Below, piece after piece: positions 18,382 to 29,292 of a DNA stretch of 64,000 bases (position 1 is the first letter of the stretch; each line of letters starts with the position of its first letter). Under the pieces are notes generated by a model. The model saw nothing but the letters and a program-made list of their open reading frames with translations, was not told the origin of the DNA and made no database searches. The position numbers were made by a program, and so were the translations under genes. This DNA comes from an uncultured Rhodospirillaceae bacterium (GTDB lineage: Bacteria > Pseudomonadota > Alphaproteobacteria > Rhodospirillales > Rhodospirillaceae), in NCBI GenBank assembly GCA_943787205.1, contig CALSLN010000009.1:1-64000 (forward strand), written 5' to 3'.

Positions 18382-19878
18382 TCATATCCGCTCAATCTTT
18401 TCTTTCCTGCCGATATGCGTGGCTAATCGAGAAAGTCTCTTTGGGTAAGACCCTCCGCCGAATACAGGTTCAGAAGACGGAACAGACAACACAACCGTCG
18501 CCTCTCCCATATCCAATTTCGCTTTTCCCAAAATACCGGGTGCGCCACCAGTCAGCGCATAAGCCAGTCTCAATCCGAGGCCAATCGTACGGACGCGATG
18601 GAGACGTTCCTCATCGAGCATCGCATGGGCCTGATCGACAGTCGGAGTCGTGTCATCGGTGCGATAGCGATAGAACATTGCCAAAGCCAAACCTGCACGG
18701 TCTTCATGTTCAAGCCCCATAAAGGGAAGCCGCAAAACCCTTAAGAAAGCCTGTTCTGCCCTGTAGTCTGGATGCTCGGACCAGTAGACATCGCGCAATA
18801 AACAAGCAGCAAGACGAAGCTTCGCCTGCTCTGCGGACTCGCCAGGGAATAATGGCGAAAGCCACTTATAGAATTCGTATCCCTCGCGCGGATCTCGACC
18901 AGCGCCGCTACATAATTCCTCTGCCGCGCTAATCAGCGGGTCTCTCGTCTTTAGAGATGTTGGAAGGTCTTTATAAAATTGCCCCTCCCGCATCCCGTAA
19001 ATTGAGAAGACAAGCGTGTCTGGTTGGCCAATCTCCAATAACCTTTCCAACAGCGTGGCCGCCAATGGCAAAGCTTGTAAGCGAGACTTATCAACACCAC
19101 GAATTTTCTCGAGCGTCTGAGGACTAAGGTTAGAAATCAGACCAAACAACGACAACGCTTGAGGCCTGGTCAGCGTGAAATTATCAAGAACGTGCAAAGG
19201 ATAGTTCATGTGGGCAATGCAAACCCGGGCTAGAGCGCGCCAAGCGCCCCCAACCGCATATACGGTTCTGCCTTTAACACCCTCAATCCAAGCTTCATCT
19301 TTTAGATATCGGTTTATAGTCTCACTCGCTTTGTCTATTTCCAGTCCAGATGACTCTGCTAGACGAAGTGTCCCCAAAGGCAACGTCGCATGATGCGCAA
19401 AGTCGCCACCAGCGACGTCAACCAGTTCAAGGCTTCCGCCCCCAAGGTCAGCGACCATGCCATCGGCGTTGGGAATGCCGCACAACACACCAAGAGCACT
19501 ACGTTTCGCCTCTTGTTTGCCCGACAGCACCTTGATGACGAGGCCTGTTTTTTTCTTCACGGAATCGACAAAAACCTGACCGTCGCTCGCATCACGAACA
19601 GCGGCAGTGGCTAGGACATCGAGCCTATCTAGACCCATAGCAGTTGTTAAAACTGTGAACCTTTCAAGGGTACTCATAGCTTTTGCAACGCCGGCAGGGT
19701 GCAACTTGCCTGTGGACTCGAGATCTCGGCCTAAAGCGCAAATCGATTTTTCATTATATATGGGGATCGGTGTTCTCATGACACCGCTGTAGACAACCAA
19801 TCGCACCGAGTTCGACCCGATATCGATGACCCCGACTGGCCGGTGACGAACCGCAAGTGTCGTGCTGTCTTCTGGCAC
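18382..19878 (-). CDS. ppx: Exopolyphosphatase / guanosine pentaphosphate phosphohydrolase
   Basis: Ppx/GppA-family enzyme that removes terminal phosphates from polyphosphate and may act on pppGpp. The ASKHA fold is clear: VGVIDIGSNSVRLVVYSG (phosphate-1 loop), then VLATAAVRDASDG, SGKQEAKRSALG, ADLGGGSLELVDV (phosphate-2 loop). A long helical C-terminal domain carries DEERLHRVRTIGLGLRLAYA. The start is uncertain: GTG 19878, preceded by GAGAG, gives 498 residues, while the frame is open to GTG 19977 inside ppk. ppk lies directly upstream on the same strand, so synthesis and hydrolysis of polyphosphate are encoded together. Confidence 0.93.
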   Translation of the reverse strand: MPEDSTTLAVRHRPVGVIDIGSNSVRLVVYSGVMRTPIPIYNEKSICALGRDLESTGKLHPAGVAKAMSTLERFTVLTTAMGLDRLDVLATAAVRDASDGQVFVDSVKKKTGLVIKVLSGKQEAKRSALGVLCGIPNADGMVADLGGGSLELVDVAGGDFAHHATLPLGTLRLAESSGLEIDKASETINRYLKDEAWIEGVKGRTVYAVGGAWRALARVCIAHMNYPLHVLDNFTLTRPQALSLFGLISNLSPQTLEKIRGVDKSRLQALPLAATLLERLLEIGQPDTLVFSIYGMREGQFYKDLPTSLKTRDPLISAAEELCSGAGRDPREGYEFYKWLSPLFPGESAEQAKLRLAACLLRDVYWSEHPDYRAEQAFLRVLRLPFMGLEHEDRAGLALAMFYRYRTDDTTPTVDQAHAMLDEERLHRVRTIGLGLRLAYALTGGAPGILGKAKLDMGEATVVLSVPSSEPVFGGGSYPKRLSRLATHIGRKEKIERI

Positions 19879-19921
19879 GCTAATACTCTCACTAACCGCT
19901 AGAGGTGCGCTGATAGCAGGT

Positions 19922-22087
19922 TTAGCGGCGGCTTGGAACCAGTTTGAGCACTTGCAGTTTTGCTTGCTCCAAAGCACTGCCCTGACCTGAAAGGCTCGGA
20001 TTATTCATGAAGTATTCGTGGGCGCTAAAGGGCGGGTCTCCTGGTTCATCCCGGCAATATCGACCATCGGGATTAAGCGTCCAGCTCTGCAGAGTATCAT
20101 TTATGTTGGCAACCATAATTTGGTCTAAGACTTGCCGATGGACCGTATGATTCTCAATCGGCACGAAGGATTCGACCCTGTTCACGAGGTTTCGGGTCAT
20201 CCAGTCAGCAGAAGATATGAAAATCTTGGCGTTGCGAGAGGGTATTGGGTGACCATCGCCAAAAACGAATATCCGAGAATGCTCCAGAAAGCGCCCAACG
20301 ATACTCTTAACACTGATGTTCTCTGACAGCCCGGGCACTCCCGGGCGGAGGCAACAAATTCCTCTAACGATGAGATAAACCTGCACGCCTGCTTGGGATG
20401 CCTCATAAAGCAAATCAATCGTCTGTGGATCCACTAGAGAGTTCATTTTCGCCCAAATAGTTCCACCGCGCCCCGCCTTGGCATGATCAATCTCGGTCTC
20501 GATCAGGCTGTCTATTTTTTCTTTCAGTCCAATTGGCGCGATGGCCAATTTTTCGAGGGAATCAGGCCGCGCATACCCCGTCATAAAATTGAACGCTCGA
20601 TTAGCGTCGCGGCATAGCGCTGGATCGCACGTAAAAAATGACAAATCCGTATAAACTTTAGCCGTCACCGGATGATAGTTGCCCGTGCCGAAGTGGACGT
20701 AGGAGTTGAGAGCGCTTCCTTCACGCCGCGTCACAAGAGATATCTTGGCGTGCGTTTTTAGATCTACGAACCCATAAACAACATTTGCGCCTGCACGCTC
20801 TAGGTCACGCGCCCAGCGAATATTCGCCTCCTCGTCGAAGCGCGCCTTCAGCTCAACCATCGCGGTGACAGATTTTCCGGCCTCCGCAGCTTCTATGAGC
20901 GCTTGAACGATCGGAGAATCCTTGCTTGTGCGATAGAGCGTTTGCTTGATCGAAACGACATTCGGGTCTTGTGCTGCCTGACGCAAGAACTGCACCACGG
21001 CATCAAAGGATTCGTAAGGATGATGAACCAAGATATCTTTCTTGCGAATTGCCGCAAAACTATCACCACCGAAGTCTCTAATACGCTCAGGAAACCTAGC
21101 GTTGTAAGGCGTGAATTCTAGGTCTGGCCGCTCGCCAGTAATAAGTTGGCGCACATCTGCCAACCCTATTATCCCTTCCATTCGGAACAAATCATCCTTC
21201 GAAACTTCAAGCTCGTCGCAAATTAAGTCGGCTTGATCGTCTGGCATAGAGTCGCTTACCTTGAGGCGAATACAGCTGCCACGACGCCGACGCTTCAAAG
21301 CCGTCTCAAAACTCTGAACCAGGTCTTGGGCTTCTTCATCAACTTCCATTTCACTATCGCGAATGACGCGAAAGGCACCAGATTGGGTCACCTTGAATCC
21401 AGGAAACAGTCGGTCGAAAAACAACGTAATGATGTTTTCCAGAGTAATAAATCTTATCTTCTTTCCGCGCAGGCGAATAAGCCGCTTCACTTGTGACGGA
21501 ATGGGAACGAGCGCCCGCATACTTTCGCCATTCTCAATTCGAACAAGCTGAAGAATAAGAGACAAACCCAAATTCGGAATAAAAGGAAACGGATGCGCTG
21601 GATCAATCGCCAAGGGCGTCAGCACTGGGAAGATATGTTCCATGAAATGGTCTTCGAGCCAGTCTTTATCGGTCGCATTCAAGCCATCCCGAGAAACGAC
21701 GGAAATCTCTTCCTTGTCCAATTCTGATCGCAAGTTTGCCCAACACGCATCTTCTTGGCGCAGCACACCACGAACAACTGTATTGATCTGTGCAAGCTGT
21801 TCCTGTGGGGTCAACCCATCAGCACTACGTTGCGTTACGCCCGCACGGACCTGCCCCTTTAGGCCGGCAACGCGTACCATATAAAACTCATCAAGGTTGG
21901 ACGCCGAGATAGACAGAAAACGAACGCGTTCCAACAATGGATGGTTTACGTTTTCAGCTTCTTCAAGAACACGCGTATTAAAGGCCAACCACGACAGCTC
22001 ACGATTAATAAAGCGGTCGCTACTTGCCAGGCCTATGGCCGAAGCACCTGATTGATCCGTGACCGGTATCGTGTCTTGTGGGCTCAC
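19922..22087 (-). CDS. ppk: Polyphosphate kinase 1
   Basis: Reversibly builds inorganic polyphosphate from ATP. The 721-residue length is typical of PPK1. The N-terminal domain contains [19 protein letters not shown] and [22 protein letters not shown]. Active-site segments are [46 protein letters not shown] and [17 protein letters not shown], with the conserved His residues, and [18 protein letters not shown] follows near the end. It starts at ATG 22087. The 170-base spacer to the divergent sixA has no PhoB-type box that I can see. Confidence 0.97.
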   Translation of the reverse strand: MSPQDTIPVTDQSGASAIGLASSDRFINRELSWLAFNTRVLEEAENVNHPLLERVRFLSISASNLDEFYMVRVAGLKGQVRAGVTQRSADGLTPQEQLAQINTVVRGVLRQEDACWANLRSELDKEEISVVSRDGLNATDKDWLEDHFMEHIFPVLTPLAIDPAHPFPFIPNLGLSLILQLVRIENGESMRALVPIPSQVKRLIRLRGKKIRFITLENIITLFFDRLFPGFKVTQSGAFRVIRDSEMEVDEEAQDLVQSFETALKRRRRGSCIRLKVSDSMPDDQADLICDELEVSKDDLFRMEGIIGLADVRQLITGERPDLEFTPYNARFPERIRDFGGDSFAAIRKKDILVHHPYESFDAVVQFLRQAAQDPNVVSIKQTLYRTSKDSPIVQALIEAAEAGKSVTAMVELKARFDEEANIRWARDLERAGANVVYGFVDLKTHAKISLVTRREGSALNSYVHFGTGNYHPVTAKVYTDLSFFTCDPALCRDANRAFNFMTGYARPDSLEKLAIAPIGLKEKIDSLIETEIDHAKAGRGGTIWAKMNSLVDPQTIDLLYEASQAGVQVYLIVRGICCLRPGVPGLSENISVKSIVGRFLEHSRIFVFGDGHPIPSRNAKIFISSADWMTRNLVNRVESFVPIENHTVHRQVLDQIMVANINDTLQSWTLNPDGRYCRDEPGDPPFSAHEYFMNNPSLSGQGSALEQAKLQVLKLVPSRR

Positions 22088-22258
22088 GTGAGCATTCCTT
22101 CATTGCGAGTTGAAGACCATTATTACATACGCCCGTCTTAGCCACCGACGCTAGAAATACAGCGCAGCAGAGCGACAGTTTCATAAGAATGCAATATTTC
22201 AACGAGACCGTAGTAGTATCATGACACCCCATATTCTGTCGATAAAACGGGAATCCAC

Positions 22259-22774
22259 GTGCCCCTCACACTCTTCCTCCTCCGCCATGCAAAATCATCC
22301 CATGCTAGCGATAGCATCACCGACCACGAACGCCCTCTCAACGACCGAGGCCATAGCAATGCATCGAGGATCGCGGAATACATGCAGGAAAACGGTCTCA
22401 AGCCAGATCAAATTCTGTGCTCTACTGCGTTGCGCGCACGGCAAACGCTCGATCCAATCATCTCGAACTGGCCTGATCTAGACGTCTCATACAAAGATGC
22501 GCTTTACCTATGCACGACAAAAACAGCGATCGACCAACTCCGGATGGTGGAGAATGCACAATGCGCAATGCTTGTCGCACATAACCCAACCATGGAAGAT
22601 TTGGTTCACCGGCTTGTTGACCGAACCGCAGACCACATAGCCCCGTTGTCGAAAGCTCTTGCGACGTACACCACGGGCACTTTAACCGAACTGCTATTTC
22701 AAGCAGACGAATGGCGTGATCTCGATGGGTCATCGGGCCAATTAATCCGGTTTATTCCACCGCGCACACTTTAA
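22259..22774 (+). CDS. sixA: SixA-type phosphohistidine phosphatase
   Basis: Histidine-phosphatase-fold protein of 171 residues. The catalytic RHG-type motif is FLLRHAKSSHA at the N-terminus, CSTALRARQTL gives the second Arg, and MLVAHNPTMEDLVHRL gives the second catalytic His. SixA enzymes dephosphorylate phosphohistidine on phosphotransferase or phosphorelay proteins; the partner here is not known. It starts at GTG 22259. It is divergent from ppk and convergent with hdaA. Confidence 0.88.
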   Translation: MPLTLFLLRHAKSSHASDSITDHERPLNDRGHSNASRIAEYMQENGLKPDQILCSTALRARQTLDPIISNWPDLDVSYKDALYLCTTKTAIDQLRMVENAQCAMLVAHNPTMEDLVHRLVDRTADHIAPLSKALATYTTGTLTELLFQADEWRDLDGSSGQLIRFIPPRTL

Positions 22775-22807
22775 GAATAACTTGCGGTCCGGCGAGATCT
22801 AGCCGCA

Positions 22808-23482
22808 CTAAACATTCAACGTCTTCAATACATCCCGCACGAACGGCACCGTAACCCTTCGGTTTTGCGCCAACGCTTGCCGATCAATCTGATCCACGAG
22901 GGCTTGCACGGCGCCAAATGTCCGCGGGACTCTATTTCCGATATAGTCGATGAGATCGGGAGCAACGTCTACTTGTCGGTCACGAAATAGCTTTACCAAG
23001 ACGGCCGTAATTGTTGCATCGTCCGGCATACCAATCTCAACTGCGGGCAACCCAGCCAATCGCGACTTAAGGTCAGGCAACGTAACCTCCCATCGGGATG
23101 GTGCGGCCCGACTAACGATAAGCAATTGCTTCCCGGCCTCACGCACGGCATTGAGAAGATGAAAGAGCATCTGCTCATCGGGAACTTCGTTTGCATCGTC
23201 CCAAACCAAAGCGTCGTGCTCAGACACAAGTACAACGGGGTTAGCTGATCGTAAGTCCTCATAATTTAGGAGGTGGGCGTTCGCCTTGGCAGCAAAAACG
23301 TGGCTGAGATGAGACTTACCGCACCCCGGTGGTCCATAGATACCTAACCCATACGAGGGCCAATTTGGCCAGGAATCAATCCACCCAATAGCTTCTCGGC
23401 TAGCGTCGGTGACAAGAAAATCAGTGCGACCCAGGGCCGGCCTATGGCCCAATTCCAAAGGAAGCTGTTGCGATGCCGTCAT
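22808..23482 (-). CDS. hdaA: DnaA-related regulatory protein HdaA
   Basis: An AAA+ protein resembling the middle domain of DnaA, which in Alphaproteobacteria promotes DnaA-ATP hydrolysis with the sliding clamp and limits replication initiation. From ATG 23482 it has 224 residues. QLPLELGHRPALG near the N-terminus is the clamp-binding QL[SP]LP-type motif, Walker A is GPPGCGKSHLSHVF, and LVWDDANEVPDE is the Walker B region. The frame is open 66 codons upstream, but that part lies inside the DUF2066 gene and has no family look. It follows DUF2066 by 22 bases, the common alphaproteobacterial order. Confidence 0.92.
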   Translation of the reverse strand: MTASQQLPLELGHRPALGRTDFLVTDASREAIGWIDSWPNWPSYGLGIYGPPGCGKSHLSHVFAAKANAHLLNYEDLRSANPVVLVSEHDALVWDDANEVPDEQMLFHLLNAVREAGKQLLIVSRAAPSRWEVTLPDLKSRLAGLPAVEIGMPDDATITAVLVKLFRDRQVDVAPDLIDYIGNRVPRTFGAVQALVDQIDRQALAQNRRVTVPFVRDVLKTLNV

Positions 23483-23504
23483 AATCGAGTTTGAGCTTGG
23501 AAAA

Positions 23505-24797
23505 TTATGGCCGTGATCCTGAACCACTGTTACCAAACAACCCGGACGCCGGATACGCCGTTGGCTCTGGAGCCCTAGGAACAGGCATAGACGGCGTTGT
23601 GTCTTGAACCCCAAGCGTCTGCAACACACTTGAGGCCGCCGCACGGTCTTCGATAACCCAGGCCTCGTCTTGCCACACAAACCCTAAATCACTTTGCGCC
23701 ATAGCGAGCTTCAGTTGGGATTCGTCACCCAAGTAGTACAGCGTTACTTGGGCACGGTCTCGCGTTAAGGCCTGCAACTCATGTCGATCAATTAACGGAA
23801 CGCCTTCCAGTCGCGTTTTTACGGTCAACCAGTCCTCGAGGGCTGTTAATGGCACCAGTGCGGTTATTTGGCCGGTCACATCGAACTGAAGCATGTTCTC
23901 TCGTTTCCATTCATCCTCGACCAATTCCCAAGCCTGAGAGGCAGAGGATTCGAACAACTGCGACCATGTCTGACCGCCCGTTGCCGGCACAACCACGGTT
24001 TTCTCGATGCCCGTTCTTGTGAAATAAAGCGTAACGCGGACGGACTCTGCACCGAGGCTACCGATCAAAGATGCCGTCGCGATGACGGTGTCATCAGCGC
24101 CGTACCGGCTTGCCCATGTCGTCAATCGGCCGACGTCTCGAGCAATAACGTCTTCAATTCTTAGCAGTGATAGGTCCTCAAGGTCTCCGAACGGCAGCTG
24201 TCTCGGAACCAGCCCTGCGGCAACGGCCAATTGACCCCACGCATCCATCCATGGGTTGGAGTCCGACCAGATCACCGGATCTGAAACGACTGATTCTTGG
24301 TATACGGGTATGACGGCCATTGGTTTACTCACCGTTTCGGCAAACGGTACCCCTGAGAACCGGAGAACTGACCGCACCGAATCTGGTCGAAATCTGACGG
24401 TCAAATTGGCAAGATACCGCCCCGAAGACGTGCGCTCATCAGAAACCGAGAAATCGCGAACCAGGTCAATCGCCTCACGGCTAGATAGCGTGGGGAGGTC
24501 AGATTGGTAATTGCGCGGCACAAGCCGGCGGTAGAGCTGGTCTAGCGCTTGGATTTGTCCGTTCTGGAGCCCCTTCGCCCTCGCCTCCGTGGTCGTTCCC
24601 CCTCGGGCGTCGATGGGCACATCGGTTATCGTAAAGACCTCTGATTGGGCTGAGACAGGACTAGAAAAGAACGCCAAACTTGTCCCAACCACAGATAAAA
24701 GAAAGACAAACGCCAAGATGTTACAGCAGGGCGTTGCAACAAGCGCATGTTTGGCTATGGTACGGTTTCTTTTTGCCGCGCTAAGTGAGGCTAACAT
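23505..24797 (-). CDS. DUF2066 domain protein, exported
   Basis: A 430-residue protein with a hydrophobic N-terminal export segment (about residues 25-50, ending SSPVSAQ) followed by the DUF2066 pattern [19 protein letters not shown] and [12 protein letters not shown]. The C-terminal part ends in a Pro-rich stretch. Members of this family lie next to hdaA and purM in many Alphaproteobacteria but have no assigned function. The ATG is preceded by GAGAGG at a good distance. The gene is divergent from purM, and the two candidate coding regions overlap by about 41 bases at their 5' ends. Confidence 0.85.
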   Translation of the reverse strand: MLASLSAAKRNRTIAKHALVATPCCNILAFVFLLSVVGTSLAFFSSPVSAQSEVFTITDVPIDARGGTTTEARAKGLQNGQIQALDQLYRRLVPRNYQSDLPTLSSREAIDLVRDFSVSDERTSSGRYLANLTVRFRPDSVRSVLRFSGVPFAETVSKPMAVIPVYQESVVSDPVIWSDSNPWMDAWGQLAVAAGLVPRQLPFGDLEDLSLLRIEDVIARDVGRLTTWASRYGADDTVIATASLIGSLGAESVRVTLYFTRTGIEKTVVVPATGGQTWSQLFESSASQAWELVEDEWKRENMLQFDVTGQITALVPLTALEDWLTVKTRLEGVPLIDRHELQALTRDRAQVTLYYLGDESQLKLAMAQSDLGFVWQDEAWVIEDRAAASSVLQTLGVQDTTPSMPVPRAPEPTAYPASGLFGNSGSGSRP

Positions 24798-25890
24798 TTC
24801 AGGGTCCTCTCAGGCCGATGGCCGCCGTTCCAACGGTTTAACGTACAAAGACGCCGGGGTCGATATTGACGCTGGCAACGCTTTGGTGGAAGCCATAAAA
24901 CCCCTCGCCAAGTCGACGGGGCGAAGCGGTGCCGACTCAGCGCTGGGCGGATTCGGTGGATTATTTGACTTAAAAGCCACTGGATTCAAGGACCCCGTTC
25001 TTGTCGCTGGCAATGATGGCGTTGGCACGAAGCTGCTGGTGGCCATAGAAGCTGGAAAACATGACACCGTGGGGATCGATTTGGTCGCCATGTGCGTTAA
25101 TGATTTGGTCGTCCAAGGTGCAGAACCCCTCTTCTTTCTAGATTATTTCGCCACCGGAAAGCTCTCCGTAGAAGCTGCGACCGACATCATCGCCGGAATA
25201 GCCGCCGGATGCCGCGAAGCAGGATGCGCCCTTATCGGTGGCGAGACCGCTGAAATGCCAGGTCTCTATGGCGAAAATGAGTACGATCTTGCAGGGTTTT
25301 CTGTAGGGGCGGTGGAGAGAGACGGAATATTGCCACGCGACATTGGCGCGAACGATGTCGTCATAGGGCTGCCGTCTACAGGATTCCACTCCAATGGATA
25401 TTCATTGGTCAGAAAAGTCGTGTCCGTCGCTGGGCTTAGATATAACGATCCGGCCCCGTTCGAACCAACCCAATCGCTAGCTGAGTCCCTACTGACACCA
25501 ACGAGAATCTATATAAAGCCATGCCTTGCGTTGGTGCACGCCAACTTAGCCCATGGGTTTGCCCATATTACGGGTGGCGGCCTGCTCGAGAATATTCCTC
25601 GTGTTCTGCCAAAAGACCTCGCCGTCGAATTAGACGCTAAGGCACTTCCCCTTCCCTCTATGATGACATGGCTCGGGGAAACGGGTGGCATGTCAGCGGA
25701 AGAAATGGCGCGAACGTTCAACTGCGGTATCGGCATGGTGGTTATTGTAGCCGCGGATAATGAACAAGAAGCCCTCGATGTCCTGACAATAAATGGTGAA
25801 AGCCCGCGTCGTCTTGGAACCGTGGTTCCCCGGAATGAAGGCGAGACCGTGAAAATCGAGGGACTTAGCGAGGCCTGGGGATTACCCTAG
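24757..25890 (+). CDS. purM: Phosphoribosylformylglycinamidine cyclo-ligase (AIR synthetase)
   Basis: Fifth step of purine synthesis: closes FGAM to aminoimidazole ribotide with ATP. Family segments are [71 protein letters not shown] and [15 protein letters not shown]. The frame is open from 24589, but the upstream part is antisense to DUF2066. The closest in-frame ATG is 24757 and has no clear Shine-Dalgarno, so the exact start is uncertain by up to about 25 codons. It is convergent with purN, the two stops overlapping by nine bases. Confidence 0.95.
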   Translation: MVRFLFAALSEANISGSSQADGRRSNGLTYKDAGVDIDAGNALVEAIKPLAKSTGRSGADSALGGFGGLFDLKATGFKDPVLVAGNDGVGTKLLVAIEAGKHDTVGIDLVAMCVNDLVVQGAEPLFFLDYFATGKLSVEAATDIIAGIAAGCREAGCALIGGETAEMPGLYGENEYDLAGFSVGAVERDGILPRDIGANDVVIGLPSTGFHSNGYSLVRKVVSVAGLRYNDPAPFEPTQSLAESLLTPTRIYIKPCLALVHANLAHGFAHITGGGLLENIPRVLPKDLAVELDAKALPLPSMMTWLGETGGMSAEEMARTFNCGIGMVVIVAADNEQEALDVLTINGESPRRLGTVVPRNEGETVKIEGLSEAWGLP

Positions 25891-26517
25891 GTCATCCAAG
25901 TTGATCTCACCTGACACAATCCGGACCAGCGTTTCTGAAAAAAACTGATGCTCTTGGGCCAACACTCTGGCCGCGAGATCTTCGGGTGTGTCTTCGGCAA
26001 GAACGGGAACCTTGGCTTGATCGACCACTGGCCCCGTATCGTATTCGCCATCAACCAAATGAACTGTAACGCCCGATTCGGTCTCACGATTTGCGATGAC
26101 TGCCTCATGTACATGACTACCGTACATGCCTTGGCCGCCATACTTCGGCAAAAGAGCGGGGTGAATATTAAGAATTCGGTTTGAAAAAGCGCTCAGGACC
26201 TTTGGTCCTATTTTCCGCATGTACCCAGCGAGAATGATCAAGTCGACATCTGCATCAACCAAGGCATCAAGGTGAGCTTGGTCAAGCGCTTCATCTGAGC
26301 CCGTGCTTTTTGGACTAAGGTGGAGATGAGCCAATCCGTTTTCTGCAGCCCAATCAAGTGCCGCACTGCCTCTGTTGTTACTGATTAGCAGCGCTGGGTC
26401 AGCATTGAGGTCTCCAACCTGACAGGCCGAGACGATCGCCCGCATGTTGCTGCCGCGATGAGAGACGAAGAAGCCGAGACGCGGGCGTTGAGGCAATGGC
26501 GTCATCGGCTTCTCCAA
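25882..26517 (-). CDS. purN: Phosphoribosylglycinamide formyltransferase 1
   Basis: Third step of purine synthesis: transfers a formyl group from 10-formyl-tetrahydrofolate to GAR. It has 211 residues. [14 protein letters not shown] binds the substrate phosphate, [13 protein letters not shown] and [15 protein letters not shown] contain the catalytic His, and [14 protein letters not shown] contains the catalytic Asp. It lies opposite purM, whereas many bacteria have purMN in one operon. ndk lies 19 bases upstream on the same strand, so ndk and purN may be co-transcribed. Confidence 0.96.
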   Translation of the reverse strand: MEKPMTPLPQRPRLGFFVSHRGSNMRAIVSACQVGDLNADPALLISNNRGSAALDWAAENGLAHLHLSPKSTGSDEALDQAHLDALVDADVDLIILAGYMRKIGPKVLSAFSNRILNIHPALLPKYGGQGMYGSHVHEAVIANRETESGVTVHLVDGEYDTGPVVDQAKVPVLAEDTPEDLAARVLAQEHQFFSETLVRIVSGEINLDDLG

Positions 26518-26536
26518 CTAATGGGCTAGCTTAACG

Positions 26537-26959
26537 TTAGCCAACAATCTCATCTTCATTAAAGAAATACGCGATCTCGATGGCCGCATTTTCTTGAGAA
26601 TCCGAACCGTGCACAGAGTTGGCTTCAATACTTTCCGCCAGCGCTTTCCGAATTGTACCTTCGTCGGCGTCCGCAGGATTTGTCGCCCCCATGATCTCAC
26701 GGTTGCGTGCAACCGCGTTCTCGCCTTCTAAGACCTGAACGACAACTGGACCAGACGTCATGAACGCAACCAGGTCATTAAAGAACGGGCGCTCTTTATG
26801 GACAGCATAAAAACCTTCAGCTTTTGCTTGGTCTAGTTTGACTCGCTTTTGTGCGATAACCCGCAAGCCGCCTTCTTCCAGCATGGTAAGGACCTTACCG
26901 GTCAAGTTGCGGCGTGTAGCATCGGGTTTGATGATTGAAAAAGTGCGTTCTAAAGCCAT
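26537..26959 (-). CDS. ndk: Nucleoside diphosphate kinase
   Basis: Equilibrates nucleoside di- and triphosphates through a phosphohistidine. The start is taken at [18 protein letters not shown] (ATG 26959), giving 140 residues; an ATG five codons upstream is also open. The phosphate site is [11 protein letters not shown], and the catalytic His is in [13 protein letters not shown] near the C-terminus. Size and motifs match bacterial Ndk throughout. Confidence 0.97.
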   Translation of the reverse strand: MALERTFSIIKPDATRRNLTGKVLTMLEEGGLRVIAQKRVKLDQAKAEGFYAVHKERPFFNDLVAFMTSGPVVVQVLEGENAVARNREIMGATNPADADEGTIRKALAESIEANSVHGSDSQENAAIEIAYFFNEDEIVG

Positions 26960-27096
26960 GATGAATCCGTCCATTTACAGCGAAAAAGGTTAAACAGCCG
27001 AAAATTGGGATCGGCAGCTTTCGCGCGGTTTATAGACAAGCCAGACCTGAAGGGCAACACGCCGCAGCCAACCGCCGCGAACACCTTCGGATAGGC

Positions 27097-27549
27097 CTAG
27101 GCTTGAGCCTTTTCTTCCCACCCACCTTTGTCAGTCTGCTGCCAATAATGCAGCTCATGGCCATCAGATCGGGTCTTCTGCCAGCGTTCACGGGCGGCAC
27201 TGACCGCCTCTGGATCATTGCCGTCAAACATGTCCAAGCAACGGTCGTAGGTCGTTAGATCATCGACGGCCATACTGTCTGTCACGACTAAGACGTTGGC
27301 ATCATTGGGGTTTTCCGGCTGAGATGTGAGCCAAATCGGCTGATCAGACGCATGACCGTCTTTCGCGGTTCCGTTGGCCAGCCATGAATTGGGGTCGTGG
27401 GTCCAGAGTGCGTTGCTTAGCACTTCAACGCGATCCTCAGAGCCCGCCAAGACGATAGCCTTATGGCCTGCCTGGCGGACTTTGCTAAGAATCTGAGGTA
27501 GCGCCCTTTCCAGCGGCCACTTCTGCAAATGATAGAAGTCGACGCGCAT
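27097..27549 (-). CDS. holC: DNA polymerase III chi subunit
   Basis: A 150-residue HolC protein: RVDFYHLQKWPLERALPQIL at the N-terminus and the conserved DPNSWLANG / QPIWLT region in the middle. Chi links the clamp loader to SSB. A putative leucyl aminopeptidase gene often lies upstream in relatives, but here the next upstream gene is degP, 26 bases away on the same strand. Confidence 0.92.
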   Translation of the reverse strand: MRVDFYHLQKWPLERALPQILSKVRQAGHKAIVLAGSEDRVEVLSNALWTHDPNSWLANGTAKDGHASDQPIWLTSQPENPNDANVLVVTDSMAVDDLTTYDRCLDMFDGNDPEAVSAARERWQKTRSDGHELHYWQQTDKGGWEEKAQA

Positions 27550-27575
27550 AGAATGCCTCCCCTACAGCGACGCGA

Positions 27576-29123
27576 TTAGCTTTCGGTTATTCTCACCGGC
27601 ACCAGACGGAAATCTTCTCCAGATTGAATACGTAAAAGAACAACAGAGCGATCCTTACTGCGCGCTTCAGCAATAACCTTTTCAGCGTCTTTAGCCGTTT
27701 CAACCGGTGTCTGTTGAACTTCAGCTATGATGTCTCCACGACGCAAACCTTTTTCTGCAGCGTCGCTATCACTATCCACATCAACAATGACCAACCCTGT
27801 GATCTCATCCGGCAGTTCATACTGGCTCCGGATTGAAGAGGTCAGTTCCGCAACGGTCACACCAAGTCCATCGATGGCTTTACGATCAGGCTCGCCATCA
27901 TCTGAGTCAGAACTAGCCCGCGCTGAGACCTGCAGTTCTTCTTCTTCAAGCTCACCGATCAGCACTCTAAGGGTTTTTTCTTTACCGCCGCGCCAGACTG
28001 TCATTTTAACGCGCTTGTCGATGTCCGTTTCGGCAACGATCAACGGAAGCAGACGCATTTCATCAACAGGTTTTCCGTCAAAGGTCAGAATAACATCGCT
28101 GGGTTCGACTCCTGCTTTTTCAGCTGGGCTGTCCTCAACCAGTTCAGCAACCAGAGCACCTCGGGCTTTATCGAGACCTAAGCTTTCTGCGATTTCAGGC
28201 GTAACGGTCTGGATTTTCACACCCAACCACCCACGCCGCGTGCGACCAAATTCATTAAGGTCACCGATAACAGACTGAGCAAGATTGGAAGGCGATGCAA
28301 AACCGATACCAACACTCGCGCCCGTCGGGGAGAAAATTGCGGTGTTAATGCCGATCACTTCGCCCTTCATGTTAATCAACGGGCCGCCAGAGTTTCCGCG
28401 ATTAATAGCTGCGTCAGTTTGGATATAATCGTCATAGGCATTGCCGTTACTCAATTGGCGTGAGCGGGCAGAAACAATCCCAGCTGTTACTGTCACTCCA
28501 ATACCAAATGGATTGCCAATCGCCACTGACCAATCCCCAACTCTCATGTCCGCGGAATCTCCCCACTTGACCGTCGGGAGAGGCTTATCGGCTTCAACCT
28601 TTAGAAGTGCTAGATCCACCTTCGGGTCACGGCCAACCACCGTGGCTTTCAAAACCGTATCATCTGCAAGAATAACGCTGATCTCGTCCGCATTTTCAAT
28701 AACGTGGTTATTGGTGACGACAAGGCCATCTGCTTCAATGATGAAACCGGAACCAAGAGAAGATGCGCGTCGACGTGGTTTGTCACCATTGCCTTCTTCT
28801 TTTTGCTGAGGGATTTGATCTCCGAACTGCTCAAGAAAATCCTTAAACATGTCATCCAATGGGCCGCCACGGGGCAACTGCGGCATCCTGCGTTGCCCAC
28901 GGCTGGGCTGCTCAACCAGTTGTGTGGTTGAAATGTTCACCACAGCAGGAATGACATCTTCGACAATATCCGCGAAAGATTGAGGTATCGGTTGGGCGTT
29001 CGGCGTAACCGGCAACGCAATCAACGCCAATGCAATTAAAGCACCCATCAAGGCCGTTTTCATTTCATAGGCCTTGTGATCAATACCGACACTAAAGCTA
29101 GACAGAGAGTTCTTGCGGGCCAT
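27576..29123 (-). CDS. degP: DegP/Do family periplasmic serine protease
   Basis: HtrA-type protease/chaperone. A signal peptide runs from Met21 (MKTALMGALIALALIALPV); the first ATG would add 20 residues before it. The trypsin-like domain contains the catalytic His in VVTNNHVIENAD, Asp in RDPKVDLALLKVE and Ser in INRGNSGGPLINM. Two PDZ domains follow, at about residues 300-390 (GVKIQTVTPEIAESLGL) and 415-510 (GLVIVDVDSDSDAAEKGL). A Lys/Glu-rich loop lies near residue 105. It is placed after hflKC with a strong hairpin between, so expression may be partly separate. Substrates are misfolded envelope proteins. Confidence 0.96.
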   Translation of the reverse strand: MARKNSLSSFSVGIDHKAYEMKTALMGALIALALIALPVTPNAQPIPQSFADIVEDVIPAVVNISTTQLVEQPSRGQRRMPQLPRGGPLDDMFKDFLEQFGDQIPQQKEEGNGDKPRRRASSLGSGFIIEADGLVVTNNHVIENADEISVILADDTVLKATVVGRDPKVDLALLKVEADKPLPTVKWGDSADMRVGDWSVAIGNPFGIGVTVTAGIVSARSRQLSNGNAYDDYIQTDAAINRGNSGGPLINMKGEVIGINTAIFSPTGASVGIGFASPSNLAQSVIGDLNEFGRTRRGWLGVKIQTVTPEIAESLGLDKARGALVAELVEDSPAEKAGVEPSDVILTFDGKPVDEMRLLPLIVAETDIDKRVKMTVWRGGKEKTLRVLIGELEEEELQVSARASSDSDDGEPDRKAIDGLGVTVAELTSSIRSQYELPDEITGLVIVDVDSDSDAAEKGLRRGDIIAEVQQTPVETAKDAEKVIAEARSKDRSVVLLRIQSGEDFRLVPVRITES

Positions 29124-29252
29124 TCAACGGCCTCCTTTGATTGAGCGGGATCGTCCTCGATACCTAATAACTATTCTGGGCGGAAATGGGGTCGCGCGAC
29201 AACACCGTCAACGGCACTCGTCCGTTTTCTGTCAGCTTCGTAATTTAGGGGG

Positions 29253-29285
29253 CCTGGGCCTGATCTACTTGGATACAGGCCCAGG
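29253..29285 (-). other. Perfect 10-bp hairpin between hflC and degP
   Basis: CCTGGGCCTG at 29253-29262 pairs exactly with CAGGCCCAGG at 29276-29285, with a 13-base loop. On the minus strand it begins eight bases after the hflC stop. There is no T-run on either side, so it is not a standard intrinsic terminator; it may protect the hflC mRNA end or act with Rho. Confidence 0.55.
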
Positions 29286-29292
29286 GCAACCT

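Noticed and set aside
22088-22258. PhoB box between ppk and sixA
   Set aside because: No CTGTCAT-N4-CTGTCAT-like repeat is present; only a single loosely similar CAGTTTCAT occurs.
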